A stretch of 64,000 nucleotides of DNA, taken from NCBI GenBank assembly GCA_914767715.1, contig OU612066.1:6019001-6083000 (forward strand), given 5' to 3'. Positions within the stretch are counted from its first letter, which is position 1. The number at the start of each line of letters is the position of its first letter. A program made the translations under genes and the position numbers. This DNA is from Membranipora membranacea. Its lineage: Eukaryota; Bryozoa; Gymnolaemata; Cheilostomatida; Membraniporidae. The notes beneath the pieces are model-generated. The model did not search any database. It was not told the DNA's origin and worked only from the letters and a program-made list of their open reading frames with translations. Of the stretch, positions 1-12,339 are shown one piece after another.

Positions 1-728
1 GTACCGCAAGCTGTCCCCACATCATGGTTAGGCTGGTCTTATGCGTATCATACAAGAAGGGAGATCTACTACCGCACCTCTCTGGGTGTCGTAGTTGACA
101 CTGGAACTGGCTATTCTAACTGCATTGGTAATGAGGTAAGGATGTAACGGTTGGTTGTTATTATTACACCGCAATTACTGACAGTAACATAGGCTGACAC
201 ACTGCAGTTTGGGCGATCATAATAGGAGAGAAGAAATAAACACGCGATACTTCTTACTTCTATACTTTCAGATTGCTGGCAAGCTACCATTAACTTCTCT
301 GATTGCTTTGTAAAATGGAGGGTGTATTTTTTTAGGACCATAATTTGCAAAAGTTCCCAGGCAACTTGTTAAAATTGTGACAAATATAATCATCTTGTTA
401 TACATCTGTGTTGAATTTCATCTATGAGGAGTTTCATGCATATAAATGCCCCATTTCCGCAGTTAGGAAATGTGGCAGTCCTATGGTTTCATGTCAGTGT
501 GGTTGATTGAACTTTGTTTGCTGAGTTGTGTGTTCAACATAATAATAATTATTTTTGTAGGATAGCAATTGTGTGGAGAGTCACTATCTGTGCATCTCAT
601 CGAATTGTTTAAAGGAACACGGCAACTATTTTCTTTCTGACCTACCAGAGTATATGAAAGAAAAGATGCAGTCAGGGTCAGCACCAACGCAAACAGGAAG
701 GGACCAATGTATCAGTTACCGCTTCTAA
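1..728 (+). CDS. Class A secreted class 3 lipase, A0, 3' part only
   Basis: The window opens inside exon 5 of a lipase gene. Exon 5 (remaining part 1-135) starts at the VPQ of the DPVPQ motif and ends ..CIGNE before a GTAAGG donor. Exon 6 is 561-728, after a TTTTTGTAG acceptor, and ends in TAA. It encodes the Cys-containing tail with EHGNYF, whose His is the expected third member of the Ser-Asp-His triad of Lipase_3 enzymes. Both exons are almost identical to those of A1 and A2, with the same phase 0 junction. The serine-elbow exon and the N-terminal module lie outside the window, so I cannot say whether the gene is intact. No defect is seen in the visible part. Confidence 0.85.
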
Positions 729-2198
729 CATTGCTGTTACTCTGCTCCTTATTATAGTGTGACTTATCTAGAATCACTAATTTCCATTGTCACCTATAAT
801 CACAATGTTACCACAGCTTTCACAGACTTTAACTGTTGCCCTGAAACATATCTGCTTCATACATATATATAATTTTTCCCATCTTTTAGATTGTATAAGT
901 GATTCCATATTATCTGCCCTTTTGAACTTTGGTAGGGGTAGGTAGACATTTTACTGGAATTTAAATGTATTACTTACCTATACTTAACCTACCTAAACTA
1001 TCTATACTAACCATTCAAATGACAGGCTATGTTTTTGTATTATGACATGATGCGTGCTTCCTGGTAGAATATATTTGATTCTTCAAACCTTAACCGTTTG
1101 AGAAGTCTCTCATGTTTCAAGCATCTAAAATAACAGGCATTATGTGCATACTTATCGGATTTTTTTTGTGTTAGTCCAGCTCAGATATACTTTGTCAAGA
1201 GTTCCCGGTATTATCTTTCAAATATACTTTTAAAAGAAAATATGCCAGGACAATATTATCTCGAATGGCAAACAGCATAAAGTTCACCCAGGCAACTACC
1301 TATTTGCAGCTGCAAATCATCCTATCCTGAAAAAATATTGAATAAATGCACCTTTATATGCCTAAGAGTGCCAGTAAGTGTACTAGAATCCATTCAACAT
1401 TTAGATATTTGAGAATGAAAAAAATCTCTATTGTAGTTTGTGAAATTGTGGCTTGTTTTCGTGTCTGGTTCAAAAATGGTAGGTGAAGTCGTAAAGTTTG
1501 GGGAAAATTAATTTACCTTGTGATCAAATTGCAGCCTCTCGATTTCAAGGTTCTTAAAAATCAGATATTAAGTGCATACCATTGTTGTGTCACATCCGTG
1601 TTACAACCAGCACCTGTATAGTGTTTCCTTTCAATCGAACTTTAAACAAAAATCTGTTATCAATTTTTTCACAAATGGCAAACAACTCAAAGTTCGCACC
1701 GGCACCAGCCATCTGCGACAGCAAAACATCGATCCTCCTAATGAAGTGTTTCAAAACAGATTGAAATGAGATTGAAATGTATTGTATTCGCCTAAAATGC
1801 CAGCAATGAGTATTAGAATGGTACAATTGTGTACTGCAACATGCTCTCAGCTAGATCAAAGAGTACTTGGTTAGATACATACATACAAGCAATTGACATG
1901 AATAAATTTCATGTAGACATCGGCTGTGATTGCATGCATTTGCTATTTGCAATGCTGGTCAGAACAAGGAGTTTCGTCTCAATCCTTGTTACATCAGGCG
2001 GGTTTGAGGAGACAAAACACCCTCATGCTGTGTAGACTGGGTAGACTGGGTAGACTGTCGGACTGGGCGGGGGACACCTCTTCCCACCCCAACAGCCTGC
2101 CCAGGCTAACTGATCTAGTGACAGGGAAATCACGATGCTGGTAAGTCAGCCAGGAAGACATCGATCTGAGGAATCAATGACATTGATTGTCTGAGAGA
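729..2198. repeat. A-type 3' flank, first of three copies
   Basis: Non-coding DNA after the A0 stop. It is nearly identical to 7027-8503 (after A1) and 31055-32530 (after A2), so it belongs to the duplicated unit. It ends in a G-rich stretch around 2031-2110 with three 9-base units of GTAGACTGG. Homology to the other two copies stops at about 2199, where they continue towards a B-class gene and this copy does not. I see no gene in it; short open frames here are not supported by splice sites or conservation of reading frame. Confidence 0.7.
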
Positions 2199-3357
2199 TA
2201 TGGATAATCTGTACAGGACTTCCTGTCATTTTATCGTAGTTTCTTATTTTTAATTTTTAACAACTCAGAGATGTTTTCTACATTTATCATTGCACATTCT
2301 AGTCACATTTTTTAACACATGGGGTGTACGGCAAAAATACCTGACATATGCAAGAGACTCATTAAATAGCCTCAGTTCAATAAGACAGAATGTTGTCAGA
2401 CAGAATGCGCACAATTCTATACAAAATCTGACACATGGCATGGGACGATCGCTAGGCGCAAGAGTTTGGTGGGAGGGGATGGGCGCAACATAAGGCAAGC
2501 TGCAATTTTCCTAATCGCTGTGTTTCCATATAAGTTTTGAGCTAGAATTGAGTTGTTACCTCAGGGCTCGCCCTAGAAAACTGCATCTGTACCCACGGGC
2601 TAAGGTCGCGCTGAAAATTAGAAAATATCTGTCGTCGGGGGAGGGAGACTTGAGCTCAGGACACCCAATCTGCAGCCTTTGATGCTAATCACCCAGCCAT
2701 GCAGGCTAGCCGCAGTGCATGCTACTTTGCTCAAACTAATCTTCCAGTGATAACAGGGAGGTATTCCCATAGCTTGAACAGCTTCAAAATTTGCTCTCAG
2801 TTCGATCTCATTGAAATACAGCAACTGACATATCTTTGACGTAAGGCTGCTGTATGAAGCAATTGTTACAAACATTCTTACTAGAATTATTTTATATTAT
2901 GTACATTTAAAAACTGCCCTAATTTTTATTTCAGTATTGAGAATAAAGCAATAGTAAGATTTCAAACTTCAAAACTTCAATTCAACAAGATGACAATGTG
3001 TGATAATAAGACATCTAACTTTTAAGGTGAATTTGAAGCTCCAAGTTATTGTTAGTTCTCAGATAGTGTACGACGCTCAGCATCATATACTATATTGTGG
3101 ACCCATTTTATTGTCAGTGTGTCAGATGTTTTTCAGTTTGAGACAGTACGTTGAGGTGAAAATTTGCCAATACAGCGAGATGTGTCTGCTTGAGTACAAT
3201 GTAAATGGGCCGAGGGGTACAGCCTGGGAAACGCACACTGACTGAACATTGTTACATTTTTTCCTTATTTGACAGAATGCCTTTGATAGCTCCGTATTAG
3301 GTTCTTGTTGACAGAGAACATAGCTATATAGGTTGGCAAATATGAAAAAAAAATTGT
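2199..3357. other. Unique spacer between A0 flank and A1 block
   Basis: This stretch has no counterpart elsewhere in the window. It sits where the other A units lead into a B-class lipase, so a B gene may have been lost here by recombination. Apart from a SINE-like segment at about 2590-2730 I see no gene or repeat. At 3358 the sequence becomes colinear with 27385 onward. Confidence 0.6.
2590..2730 (-). mobile_element. Possible tRNA-derived SINE fragment
   Basis: On the minus strand there is a TGGCTGGGTGATTAG stretch resembling a pol III A box. About 30-40 bases further on, CCTGAGCTCAAGTCTC resembles a degenerate B box (GGTTCGAATCC). This spacing and order are those of tRNA-derived SINE heads. 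No tail repeat or target-site duplication was identified, and no second copy occurs in the window, so the call is tentative. Confidence 0.35.
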
Positions 3358-3501
3358 TTTGTCATAATTCCTGATGATGATACTCAGCATACAGTTACAG
3401 AGCACCTTCTACATTATGGACTTGAGAAGTAACAATAGCGCTATGTGAAACTCGAGAAGACCATAAAAAGAGATTTGTTAAAGATGCTGCAGCTCTCATC
3501 A

Positions 3502-3575
3502 TATATAAGTGTTTGTATATCATCCTTAGCGTAGAGATGAGATAGGCATCGGGCAGCAGAGTTACATCACAACAG
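3502..3575 (+). promoter_or_regulatory. Putative A1 promoter and leader exon
   Basis: A TATATAAG box at 3502-3509 is followed about 65 bases later by a strong splice donor (CAG|GTAAG, exon end 3575). The coding exon of A1 has an acceptor (CCCTGTTTTAG) immediately before its ATG. A short non-coding leader exon of roughly 40 bases spliced to 4426 is therefore likely. The same arrangement is preserved at 27529-27602 for A2. The start of transcription is inferred from TATA spacing only. Confidence 0.5.
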
Positions 3576-4426
3576 GTAAGAGTTAGGGCAAGTGCACTAT
3601 TTAGTATTTATGATTGTTCTAAAATATTTTTCTAAAATATCAGGAATCATTGACCCAAGACTGACTCACACTGTGTTATGCTTGGCTTTATGATTCTGAT
3701 AAACCTAACTTTCTCAGCATAAAAAATTCTTCCAATAAACCAACTTGTTATAGTATGCATATTGATCACGCTAAGATAATTTATCCCTCTATTTTCAATC
3801 AGTTGACTCTGAATTATAATCTGAAATATTGTAAACGTATAAGGAAGCGGCAATGGACAAAATGCTGGGGTAAGATCATGTTCTGCAAAAACATGATGGA
3901 AATTTCTGCAACAAAGTTCATACCCACAGTGTGTGTAAAAGAATAAGAATTGTTTATTCCGGACAATGTTGAGGTTTCCGGAAAATTGTTGAGGAAAATG
4001 TGCATGTTTACCTTTAAAACATTTTCATTTGATTTTTGGATACTTTTTGTTGGCAGCTGACACTGACAACTATATAATTATTAATAGAAGTGTTGTCAGC
4101 ACGAATATGGAATAAATTTATCTATTTTTTATTTTATTTACTTATTTCTTTTATTTATTTTGATATGATTTCTTTTCCTTTGGGATCACCGCGTCATAGC
4201 ATCAGGTTCACAATCAACAGATTGACAATTCAAAAATTTAGGGATATCATGAAATATAACGCATCAGATCAAGCGGATTTTCACCATGATTTCTATTTCA
4301 AAAAATTTGCAAAACAATGTCACAGCAATAATATAACGACAGAAAATGAACAAACTTCATGCGAATCGAAGATGATGAAGTGACTATCCTATTATGGTGA
4401 GACTCAATAAATTTCCCTGTTTTAGG

Positions 4427-7026
4427 ATGGCTGTGCATCAGATAGCTGGATTGCTGAGTGTGTCACTCATTCTGCTGACTGGTGTCAGCGCCAGCTGTTC
4501 ATCAAACAGAGATTGCTACTCATGTATTGCTGACTATAATTCATGGTGGGACTACTGGGGTTGTAGATGGTGCCCCTTAACCAGGGCATGCCATGCTCCT
4601 GGCTCTTGTAAGTGGATCAGATAGCTTGAGTGCTTCAGTCATTTAATGATACATCTAATGCACAAACCACCCTCGGTGTGCAATCCAATATGAATATCAA
4701 TAAAAATTGTCTTATATATTTTTGCAAATTAAAAAAAACATTTCACATTCATAATAAAAATAACCTGGATACCAACATTTAGAGTTTTAGAGAACTCCAT
4801 GATACCACGACGCTTGGCGTCCCCACAGAACTAGCTGCTCACATCGAAGAGCTCCGGCTATTTGACCATGTATCAGTCCACAAAAATGATTACTCATCAT
4901 ATAATTATGTTCCCCTTATAATTGTAGTTTATAACGATTGTAAATCAAACCAGCAAGTGACAGATAGCAACTCCCTGAGCTGTAGTTCAGTAAGAGAGCC
5001 AAGTCTATCCTACAATGCAAACACGGCTAAAGATATGGCAAAGTGGTCCTCACTGGCTTACGTATCACCTACAAATGATAAAAACCGCATGCAGAGTGTT
5101 GTTGCCACTGAGTTTGGTGCCAACTATAGGGTGAGCAATGTTACTGAAGATGCTGTAAGGTGGCGAATCTAACAAAACAAGTTACATGCGATAATTCAGT
5201 AGAATTGACATCAAAGGCGATTTTTAAAAAGCTTTGAAGAGGACTTTGTTGATTGAGCATAAAAAACTGTGTGCCCCTATTCTTGCCTAATTCAATTTAG
5301 CTTTTTTAAGATTAATATTTTATTTTTTTTCAGATTCTTGAGTTTCTGACAAATGATTGCGATGTTATTTTGGATTACAAACATTGTGCAGCAGTTGTTG
5401 CGATCTCCGATGAAGACGATCACCTGGTTGTGGCTTTCAGAGGGACTATTAGCACAGATCAGCTTGTGGAGCAGATACTCGGGGTACTGTTAGGAATGAT
5501 AGAATCTCCTATTGGAGGAGAGGTAGGCGAAAATAATAGTGATAAAGTTTTTCGACAAATCCTAATGAGTGGATTTGCTAAAATGCGTCTGTTTGATTCT
5601 AATCAATACAAATTATCAGCCATTAAACATTTACAGCAAATTTTGCAGCACAAAATATTTTTCTAATTTCGTTTTTTAATAACAGGTATTGAGGTACAAT
5701 GAAAACACTCACGACAGTCTATACCCCTGCATAAAGTCAATCGTAGAGGAACAGGTGAACAGCAACCCTAGCCTTAGAATTTCAGTGACTGGACACTCTC
5801 TGGGTGGGGCACAAGCTTCCCTCATTGCAGCACATCTTCTATATGATAGCGTTATCCCTCAATCAAGGCTTGAGCTGTACACATTTGGATCGCCAAGAGT
5901 TGGAGACAAAGAGTTCGCCTATGAATATGACAGAGTGAGTACCATCCCTGATAAAACCTGACATCTCCCAAATATCCCCCAAAACAACAGGAAACAACCC
6001 CCCCCCCCCCCTCCCATCCCTAAACCTACCCAACAGGAAACAATACAGGTCCCATAATTGCCACCGGGTAACACTGAATTCTAAATAAATCCAAATTATC
6101 AATCCAAGCAACTAGAAATGAGGCAATTGACATTTACATGATTGTGTGTATGAAACCATCATCATGCTGGAGAAGAATCCAGATCTGAAACGGTTTTTAA
6201 CGCTGAGGTCTTAATGTGAATGTAAAGTCAACAATAATAATTTATTCTCAGATTATTGGGAATAGTTGGAGGATAACCAACAGACACGATCCCGTACCGC
6301 AAGCTGTCCCCACATCATGGTTAGGCTGGTCTTATGCGTATCATACGAGAAGGGAGATCTACTACCGCACCTCTCTGGGGGTCGTAGTTGACACTGGAAC
6401 TGGCTATTCTAACTGCATTGGTAATGAGGTAAGGATGTAACGGTTGGTTGTTATTATTACTCCGCAATTACTGACAGTAACATAGGCTGACACACTGCAG
6501 TTTGGGCGATCATAATAGGAGAGAAATAAACCGCGAGACTTCAGAAGAAGATTAATGTCAGATTTCAGATTGCTGGCAAGCTAACATTAACTTCTCTGAT
6601 TGCTTGGTAAAATGGAGGGTGCATTTTTTTTATGACCATAATATGCAAAAGTTCCCAGGCAACTTGTTAAAATTGTGACAAATATAATCATCTTGTTATA
6701 CATCTGTGTTGAATTTCGTCTATGAGGAGTTTCATGCATATGAATGCCCCATTTCCGCAGTTAGGAAATGCGGCAGTCCTATGGTTTCATGTCAGTGTGG
6801 TTGATTGAACTTTGTATGCTGAGTTGTGTGTCCAACATAATAATAATTATTTTTGTAGGATAGCAATTGTGTGGAGAGTCACTATCTGTGCATCTCATCG
6901 AACTGTTTAAAGGAACACGGCAACTATTTTCTTTCTGACCTACCAGAGTATATGAAAGAAAAGATGCAGTCAGGGCCAGCACCAACGCAAACAGGAAGGG
7001 ACCAATGTATCAGTTACCGCTTCTAA
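4427..7026 (+). CDS. Class A PSI-like/class 3 lipase, A1
   Basis: Exons 4427-4607, 4928-5130, 5334-5522, 5686-5934, 6252-6428 and 6859-7026 join in frame (phases 1,0,0,0,0) to 388 residues ending in TAA. Residues 1-22 are a signal peptide. Residues 24-55 hold six cysteines with GCRWCPLTR, a PSI-like module. The Lipase_3 domain follows: VVAFRGT near the oxyanion loop, GHSLGG with Ser229, YTFGSPRVGD, HDPVPQ with Asp287, and EHGNYF with His353 as likely triad. It is expected to be a secreted ester or triacylglycerol hydrolase; the substrate is unknown. I chose the ATG at 4427 because a splice acceptor ends one base before it. An in-frame ATG at 4394 would lie inside that acceptor region and spoil the signal peptide. 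All splice sites are GT..AG. A1 is nearly identical to A2. Confidence 0.88.
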
Positions 7027-8503
7027 CATTGCTGTTACTCTGCTCCTTATTATAGTGTGACTGATCTAGAATCACTAATTTCCATTGTCACCTATAATCC
7101 CAATGTTACCACAGCTTTCACAGATTTTAACTGTTGCCCTGAAACATATCCGCTTCATACATATATATAATTTTTCCCATCTTTTAGATTGTATAAGTGA
7201 TTCCATATTATCTGCACATTTGAACTTTGGCAGGGGGAGGTAGACATTTTACTGGAATTTAAATGTATTACTTACCTATACTTAACCTACCTAAACCATC
7301 TATACTAACCATTCAAATGACAGGCTATGTTTTTGTATTATGTCATGATGCGTGCTATCTGGTAGCTAGAATATTTTTGATTCTTCAAACCTTAACCGTT
7401 TGAGAAGTCTCTCATGTTTCAAGCATCTAAAATAACAGGCATTATGTGCATACTTATCGGATTTTTTTGTGTTAGTCCAGCTCAGATATACTTTGTCAAG
7501 AGTTCCCGGTATTATCTTTCAAATATACTTTTAAAAGAAAATATGCCAGGACAATAATATCTCAAATGTCAAACAGCATAAAGTTCACCCAGGCACCTAC
7601 CTATTTGCAGCTGCAAATCATCCTATCCTGAAAAAATATTGAATAAATGCACCTTTATATGCCTAAGAGTGCCAGTAAGTGTACTAGAATCCATTCAACA
7701 TTTAGATATTTGAGAATGAAAAAAATCTCTATTGTAGTTTGTGAAATTGTGGCTTGTTTTCGTGTCTGGTTCAAAAATGGTAGGTGAAGTCGTAAAGTTT
7801 GGGGAAAATTAATTTAACTTGTGATCAAATTGCAGCCTCTCGATCTCAAGGTTCTTAAAAATCAGATATTACGTGCATACCATTGTTGTGTCATCCGTGT
7901 TACAACCAGGACCTGCATAGTGTTACCTTTCAATCGAACTTTAAAAAAAAATCTGTTATCAATTTTTCCTCAAATGGCAAACAACTCAAAGTTCGCGCCG
8001 GCACCAGCCATCTGCGACAGCAAAACATCGATCCACCTAATGAAGTGTTTCAAAACAGATTGAAATGAGATTGAAATGTATTGTATTCGCCTAAAATGCC
8101 AGCAATGAGTATTAGAATGGTACAATTGTGTACTGCAACATGCTCTCAGCTAGATCAAAGAGTACTTGGTTAGATACATACATACAAGCAATTGACATGA
8201 ATAAATTTCATGTAGACATCGGCTGTGATTGCATGCATTTGCTATTTGCAATGCTGGTCAGAACAAGGAGTTTCGTCTCAATCCTTGTTACATCAGGCGG
8301 GTTTGAGGAGACAAAACACCCTCATGCTGTGTAGACTGGGTAGACTGGGTAGACTGTCGGACTGGGCGGGGGACACCTCTTCCCACCCCAACAGCCTGCC
8401 CAGGCTAACTGATCTAGTGACAGGGAAATCACGATGCTGGTAAGTCAGCCAGGAAGACATGAATCTGAGGAATCAATGACATTGATTGTCTGAGAGATAT
8501 GGG
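7027..8503. repeat. A-type 3' flank, second copy (A1 to B1 spacer)
   Basis: Nearly identical to 729-2198 and 31055-32530. It carries the G-rich GTAGACTGG triple repeat near 8330-8355 and continues, unlike the first copy, into the B-class upstream region. No gene seen. Confidence 0.7.
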
Positions 8504-9359
8504 TTATGAGGGTCGTGAAATGATAACTTGATGTGACATGATATTATTGTGACACTGTAATTTATGGAAGCACACAAAGAGGAGTGGATGCATGTGGGGG
8601 TCAAGAAGGGCAGAGAAACGAATAACTGCACCAACTACTCGTCAGAACAAACCTCTAAATCTTACGGTCAATACTTTCTTATTAGGCAAACAGCAGTTTC
8701 AGGGCTATGTACATTCTTAACAGGATATATTATAGTATATTCTCCTTTATCTAATCTTGTATAATACACTTTTCTATGTTGTCAAATTTTTATACCACAC
8801 AAGATGATATGCGGATCAATTTGAATCCACCATTTGAACATGGGCGAAATCATTTTTATGCAGAATGAAGAAACTTATGTAAGCATACTGACAGAACTAG
8901 CTAACTAACTATTGAGGGTCGCGGCAACATATTAAGACAGCTCACAAAAGAGGTAAGTACATATTGCTGAATTCAGTTCAGTTCAATTTTGTCATTAGCC
9001 CCTTAACCGTAATTTGGGTGTGAAAGAATTTAGATTTGGGGCAAGCAAAACCGTGGTTAGAACTGTTGAATACACAAAGATTTGTCACATTTGCATTTTC
9101 TTTTCCTAGCTATTGTGTATCAACTTGTGTAATGTTTTACTGCTAATTAATGCCTGCGTGTAAGTTGTAATTTTACCTGTCATTGTTCTTGATTTTTAGT
9201 TACATGTCTTTTTAATTCTACACCATATTTTTATCAATTTTTCTGTTTTCTGGGAACAAGTCCTAAGGACTTATTCTTCTCCAGAATAAACATGGAATAT
9301 ATATCTATATTTTGTTAGATGATGAAAAAAACCATATCAATCATATTTCTTTCCAGACA
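8504..9359 (+). promoter_or_regulatory. B1 upstream region with putative leader exon
   Basis: A good splice donor, AAAAGAG|GTAAGTAC, ends a probable leader exon at 8952. The matching acceptor is TTTCTTTCCAG three bases before the B1 ATG. The same donor occurs at 25189 (B2) and 32983 (B3). In B1 the intron carries an extra segment (about 9078-9300) that is missing from the B2 and B3 introns. I found no convincing TATA box, so the transcription start is not placed. Confidence 0.45.
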
Positions 9360-12255
9360 ATGGTGTTGCGTTATCTGTTGTTGTCCGGCTTGATATTCGG
9401 AGGTGTGTGGGCAGCCTGTTTTGTCAATAAAGATTGTGGAAAATGCATACAAGACAAGGAGTCGTTTTTTGATGTGTTTGGTTGTCGGTGGTGCCCCCTC
9501 ACAAGATCATGTCATGCATTCGGTTCAGGTATAGTAAAGTTACCTTAATTTTGGCCTTTTGGTCGGTAGTGGCATTCAATTATGAACAAAAAATGGTATG
9601 CCACTACCAGTATGCGGGTAAAGTTTAAGAATTAAGACTAGTAAGGGTATTATTGGTATGTACCGCTTAAGTAAAAGAAAAACAATATTTATTTTGTATA
9701 TCAATGGTATGGACACCATACCCACAGTTAGTCTGTCATTCAGTCTAAAGAATCTCAGGCGGCATGCTCATAAAATCAGCTGCTAAGGTTAGAAATCTGA
9801 GAGAAAAACTCTAGTTTTTAAATATTACAATCTTTGGTAAAAATGATTAATTACTTCTGTGGTCTATTGAGTTCAAAATTACACCCCCTCCCCCCAATTT
9901 AGATGCACCAGGTTTTTCTATTTATAATTCAAATCTCTTGCACCATGAATGGTCATCTCACAATCATTTTGACAAATAAGCAACTTTTTCCATTCTATAC
10001 TGTAAAAATGAAATGAGATGAGCTTGTACTAACTCTAAATCTAACATGCTGATGTTTAAGTGAAAAATTCTTGCGCGGACAAGCACCAGGTGACAGAAGA
10101 CAATGAGAAGACATGTGACAGTGTAGAGGAACCACCTGTCACTCTCCCGTATGACCCATACATGGCACAAATTCTGGCAAAGTGGTGCTCTCTCTCGTAT
10201 GTACAACCTGAGCTCAAAGATGAAGACAGCATTAAGAGTGTGGTTGCTTCGCAAATAGGTTCCAGTTTCAGGATGAGTGACTTTATCACAATCGTTTCTA
10301 TTTCCTCTTCCCAAGCTGCAGTGAAGCACTTCTTCTGTACCAAATCCTCCCACTACCAAAGTGCAAAATGTAATGTAAATGTCCAGGATATACCATACTA
10401 ACTTTGTAAAGTAAACAGTGATTGTAAGTTTTGTATTTATCGTGTGTGGTAGTACTGTTGGCTGTTGCTATAATACAAACCTTATCATCCGCTAGGTACT
10501 GGAGTACATATATAGTAACTGTAGCTTGCTTCTTAACTCTGGAGACTGTGCATCGGTAGTCGGCATATCGGACACTGGTGACCATCTTGTTGTCGCCTTT
10601 AGAGGCACCTTCTACCCAGAACAATGGGTGGAACAGATTGTTGGTAGCTTGACAGGAATGGAAGACTTTGCGATCGGTGGTGAGGTAGGATCCAGTACAA
10701 TTATAAAGCAAAAAAAAACAAAAGGCAAATAAAAAGAAAGGCTCAGGGGGCAGATGAAGAGACTTGATTCCTATTTTCCAATTCTGGTCATCATGTTTTT
10801 GGATGATGAAGAAGTGTTTTAAATTTTCTTCAGTTTATGTCCTGGCGTGCCTTGATTATGGTTTTAAAAACGTCGATCAATAATAAAGTGATAGTTAGCT
10901 TGTGATTGCTTGATACAATAGACAAGGTATGACAAATACCAAAAATAATAGTCATTCAGCTGAAATGCCTGTTCAACTGTTTAGGTATTACGTTACAATG
11001 GACATGCTCATGAGCAGATGTACCCGTGTGTTAAGTCAATAGTACAAGAACAGCTGAACAAGAATCCCAATCTCAGAGTATCAATCACCGGCCATTCTCT
11101 AGGGGGTTCTCATGCAACTCTGACAGCTTCCCATCTGATCTTTGACGGCGTAGTAGCCCAATCAAAACTTGATCTATACACATTTGGAGCGCCTAGAGTT
11201 GGTGACAGGGACTTTGCTGATGCATTTGACAGGGTAAGTTCTAAAGCTTCTGATCGATAAAAGGCTTTAAAACTGGCGAATAAGTTTAACAAATACAGGA
11301 AGAAATGAATCCAAATTGGCAGGGTCAGCCAGATTAAATGCTCAAGCTCTATTATAGTTATATTCATTATTATTAAATACTAACTCTATGGTTATTTTTC
11401 AAGAAAAGGATAATAATAATAATAATAAAGAATAAAAAAAAAAGAAAAAAAGATCATTCACCTAAATTTTAATGGTGAACTAAAATAAAACACTCCTACC
11501 TGATAATCCCCATTCTCAACACTCACTAATTTTATATTCTGCACATGTTTTTATGAAGCAGTCTCACCAACTCCTTGGTTTTATAAAGACCATTTACTTT
11601 CTGGAATATTAACGAAAATGCACATTCATTTTTTCCATGGTAACGATTATCTTATCAATTATTGCGTAGATTGTTGCTAACAGCTGGAGGGTAACCATCA
11701 AGAAGGACCCATATCCGCAGGTGGTGCCACACAAGTTACTGACAGTCTTCTTCGCCTTCCATAGCAAGAGAGAGGTTTTCTATGATACCACTGATCAGAC
11801 AACTCCGACTTCAAGCTACAGGATTTGCCTCGGAAATGAGGTACGCACACATAACACTTGATTTTGGCCACTGCCGAATAATTGCGACTTCTCATATGAG
11901 AATCTAAGCTGAGCCATTGCTAATAGAAAACTTTAGTTGAACCTTAGCAAAACTACCTCAATATAACATTCAACCAATGATTTTGGGCATCAGAGTGGAC
12001 GGATTGGCCACACGTTCATGTCAAAGACAATTTGCAGGGTGGTACATCAAAATGGCTTCATACGAACTTCTCTTGTTACAGGATAAAAGTTGTCTAAGAG
12101 ATGAGCCTTTATGTCTCTCCGATGAATGTAGATTTCAACATGGTAACTACTTCGTACCTGACCTTCCTCGCTACATCGACCCAATGATCAGTACAGGCAC
12201 AGCAGCGCCAACAGCCAGCAGAGGGCAGTGCAAAATTTACGTACTTTCAAGTTAA
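9360..12255 (+). CDS. Class B PSI-like/class 3 lipase, B1, with a damaged donor
   Basis: Exons 9360-9528, 10061-10272, 10496-10684, 10985-11233, 11670-11840 and 12082-12255 would encode 387 residues. A signal peptide covers about 1-18, followed by a six-Cys PSI-like module (C20 to C51). The Lipase_3 domain has VVAFRGT, GHSLGG (Ser228), YTFGAPRVGD, KKDPYPQ (Asp286) and QHGNYF (His350). Everything is intact except the donor after exon 2, which reads AGG|ATGAGT. The sister genes B3 and B2 have AGG|GTGAGT. Without a working donor, translation would run into the intron and stop at 10401, before the catalytic region. A cryptic GT four bases downstream would shift the frame. The gene may therefore be a recent null allele, or the base may be an assembly error. 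Confidence 0.8.
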
Positions 12256-12314
12256 CTTGAAACAAACTAACAAACTGATTCCTTAATAGTTTCTGTTCGT
12301 TATTGTTTAGTAAG

Positions 12315-12320
12315 AATAAA
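12315..12320 (+). terminator. PolyA signal of B1
   Basis: An AATAAA lies 60 bases after the B1 stop. It is conserved at 36139-36144 after B3. Confidence 0.6.
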
Positions 12321-12339
12321 CTGATGGGTAATTATGCTG

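Noticed and set aside
4394-4426. Upstream in-frame ATG for A1 (and 28421 for A2)
   Set aside because: It lies in the intron just before a strong acceptor; starting there would bury the signal peptide.
5995-6020. Poly-C runs (also 30025, 37520, 43170, 51850)
   Set aside because: Simple homopolymers in introns or spacers; no supported function.
9964-10359. Minus-strand open frames opposite exon 2 of B1 (also 33773-34168 and 26078-26383)
   Set aside because: Shadows of the lipase exon and its read-through; no conservation as a separate protein.
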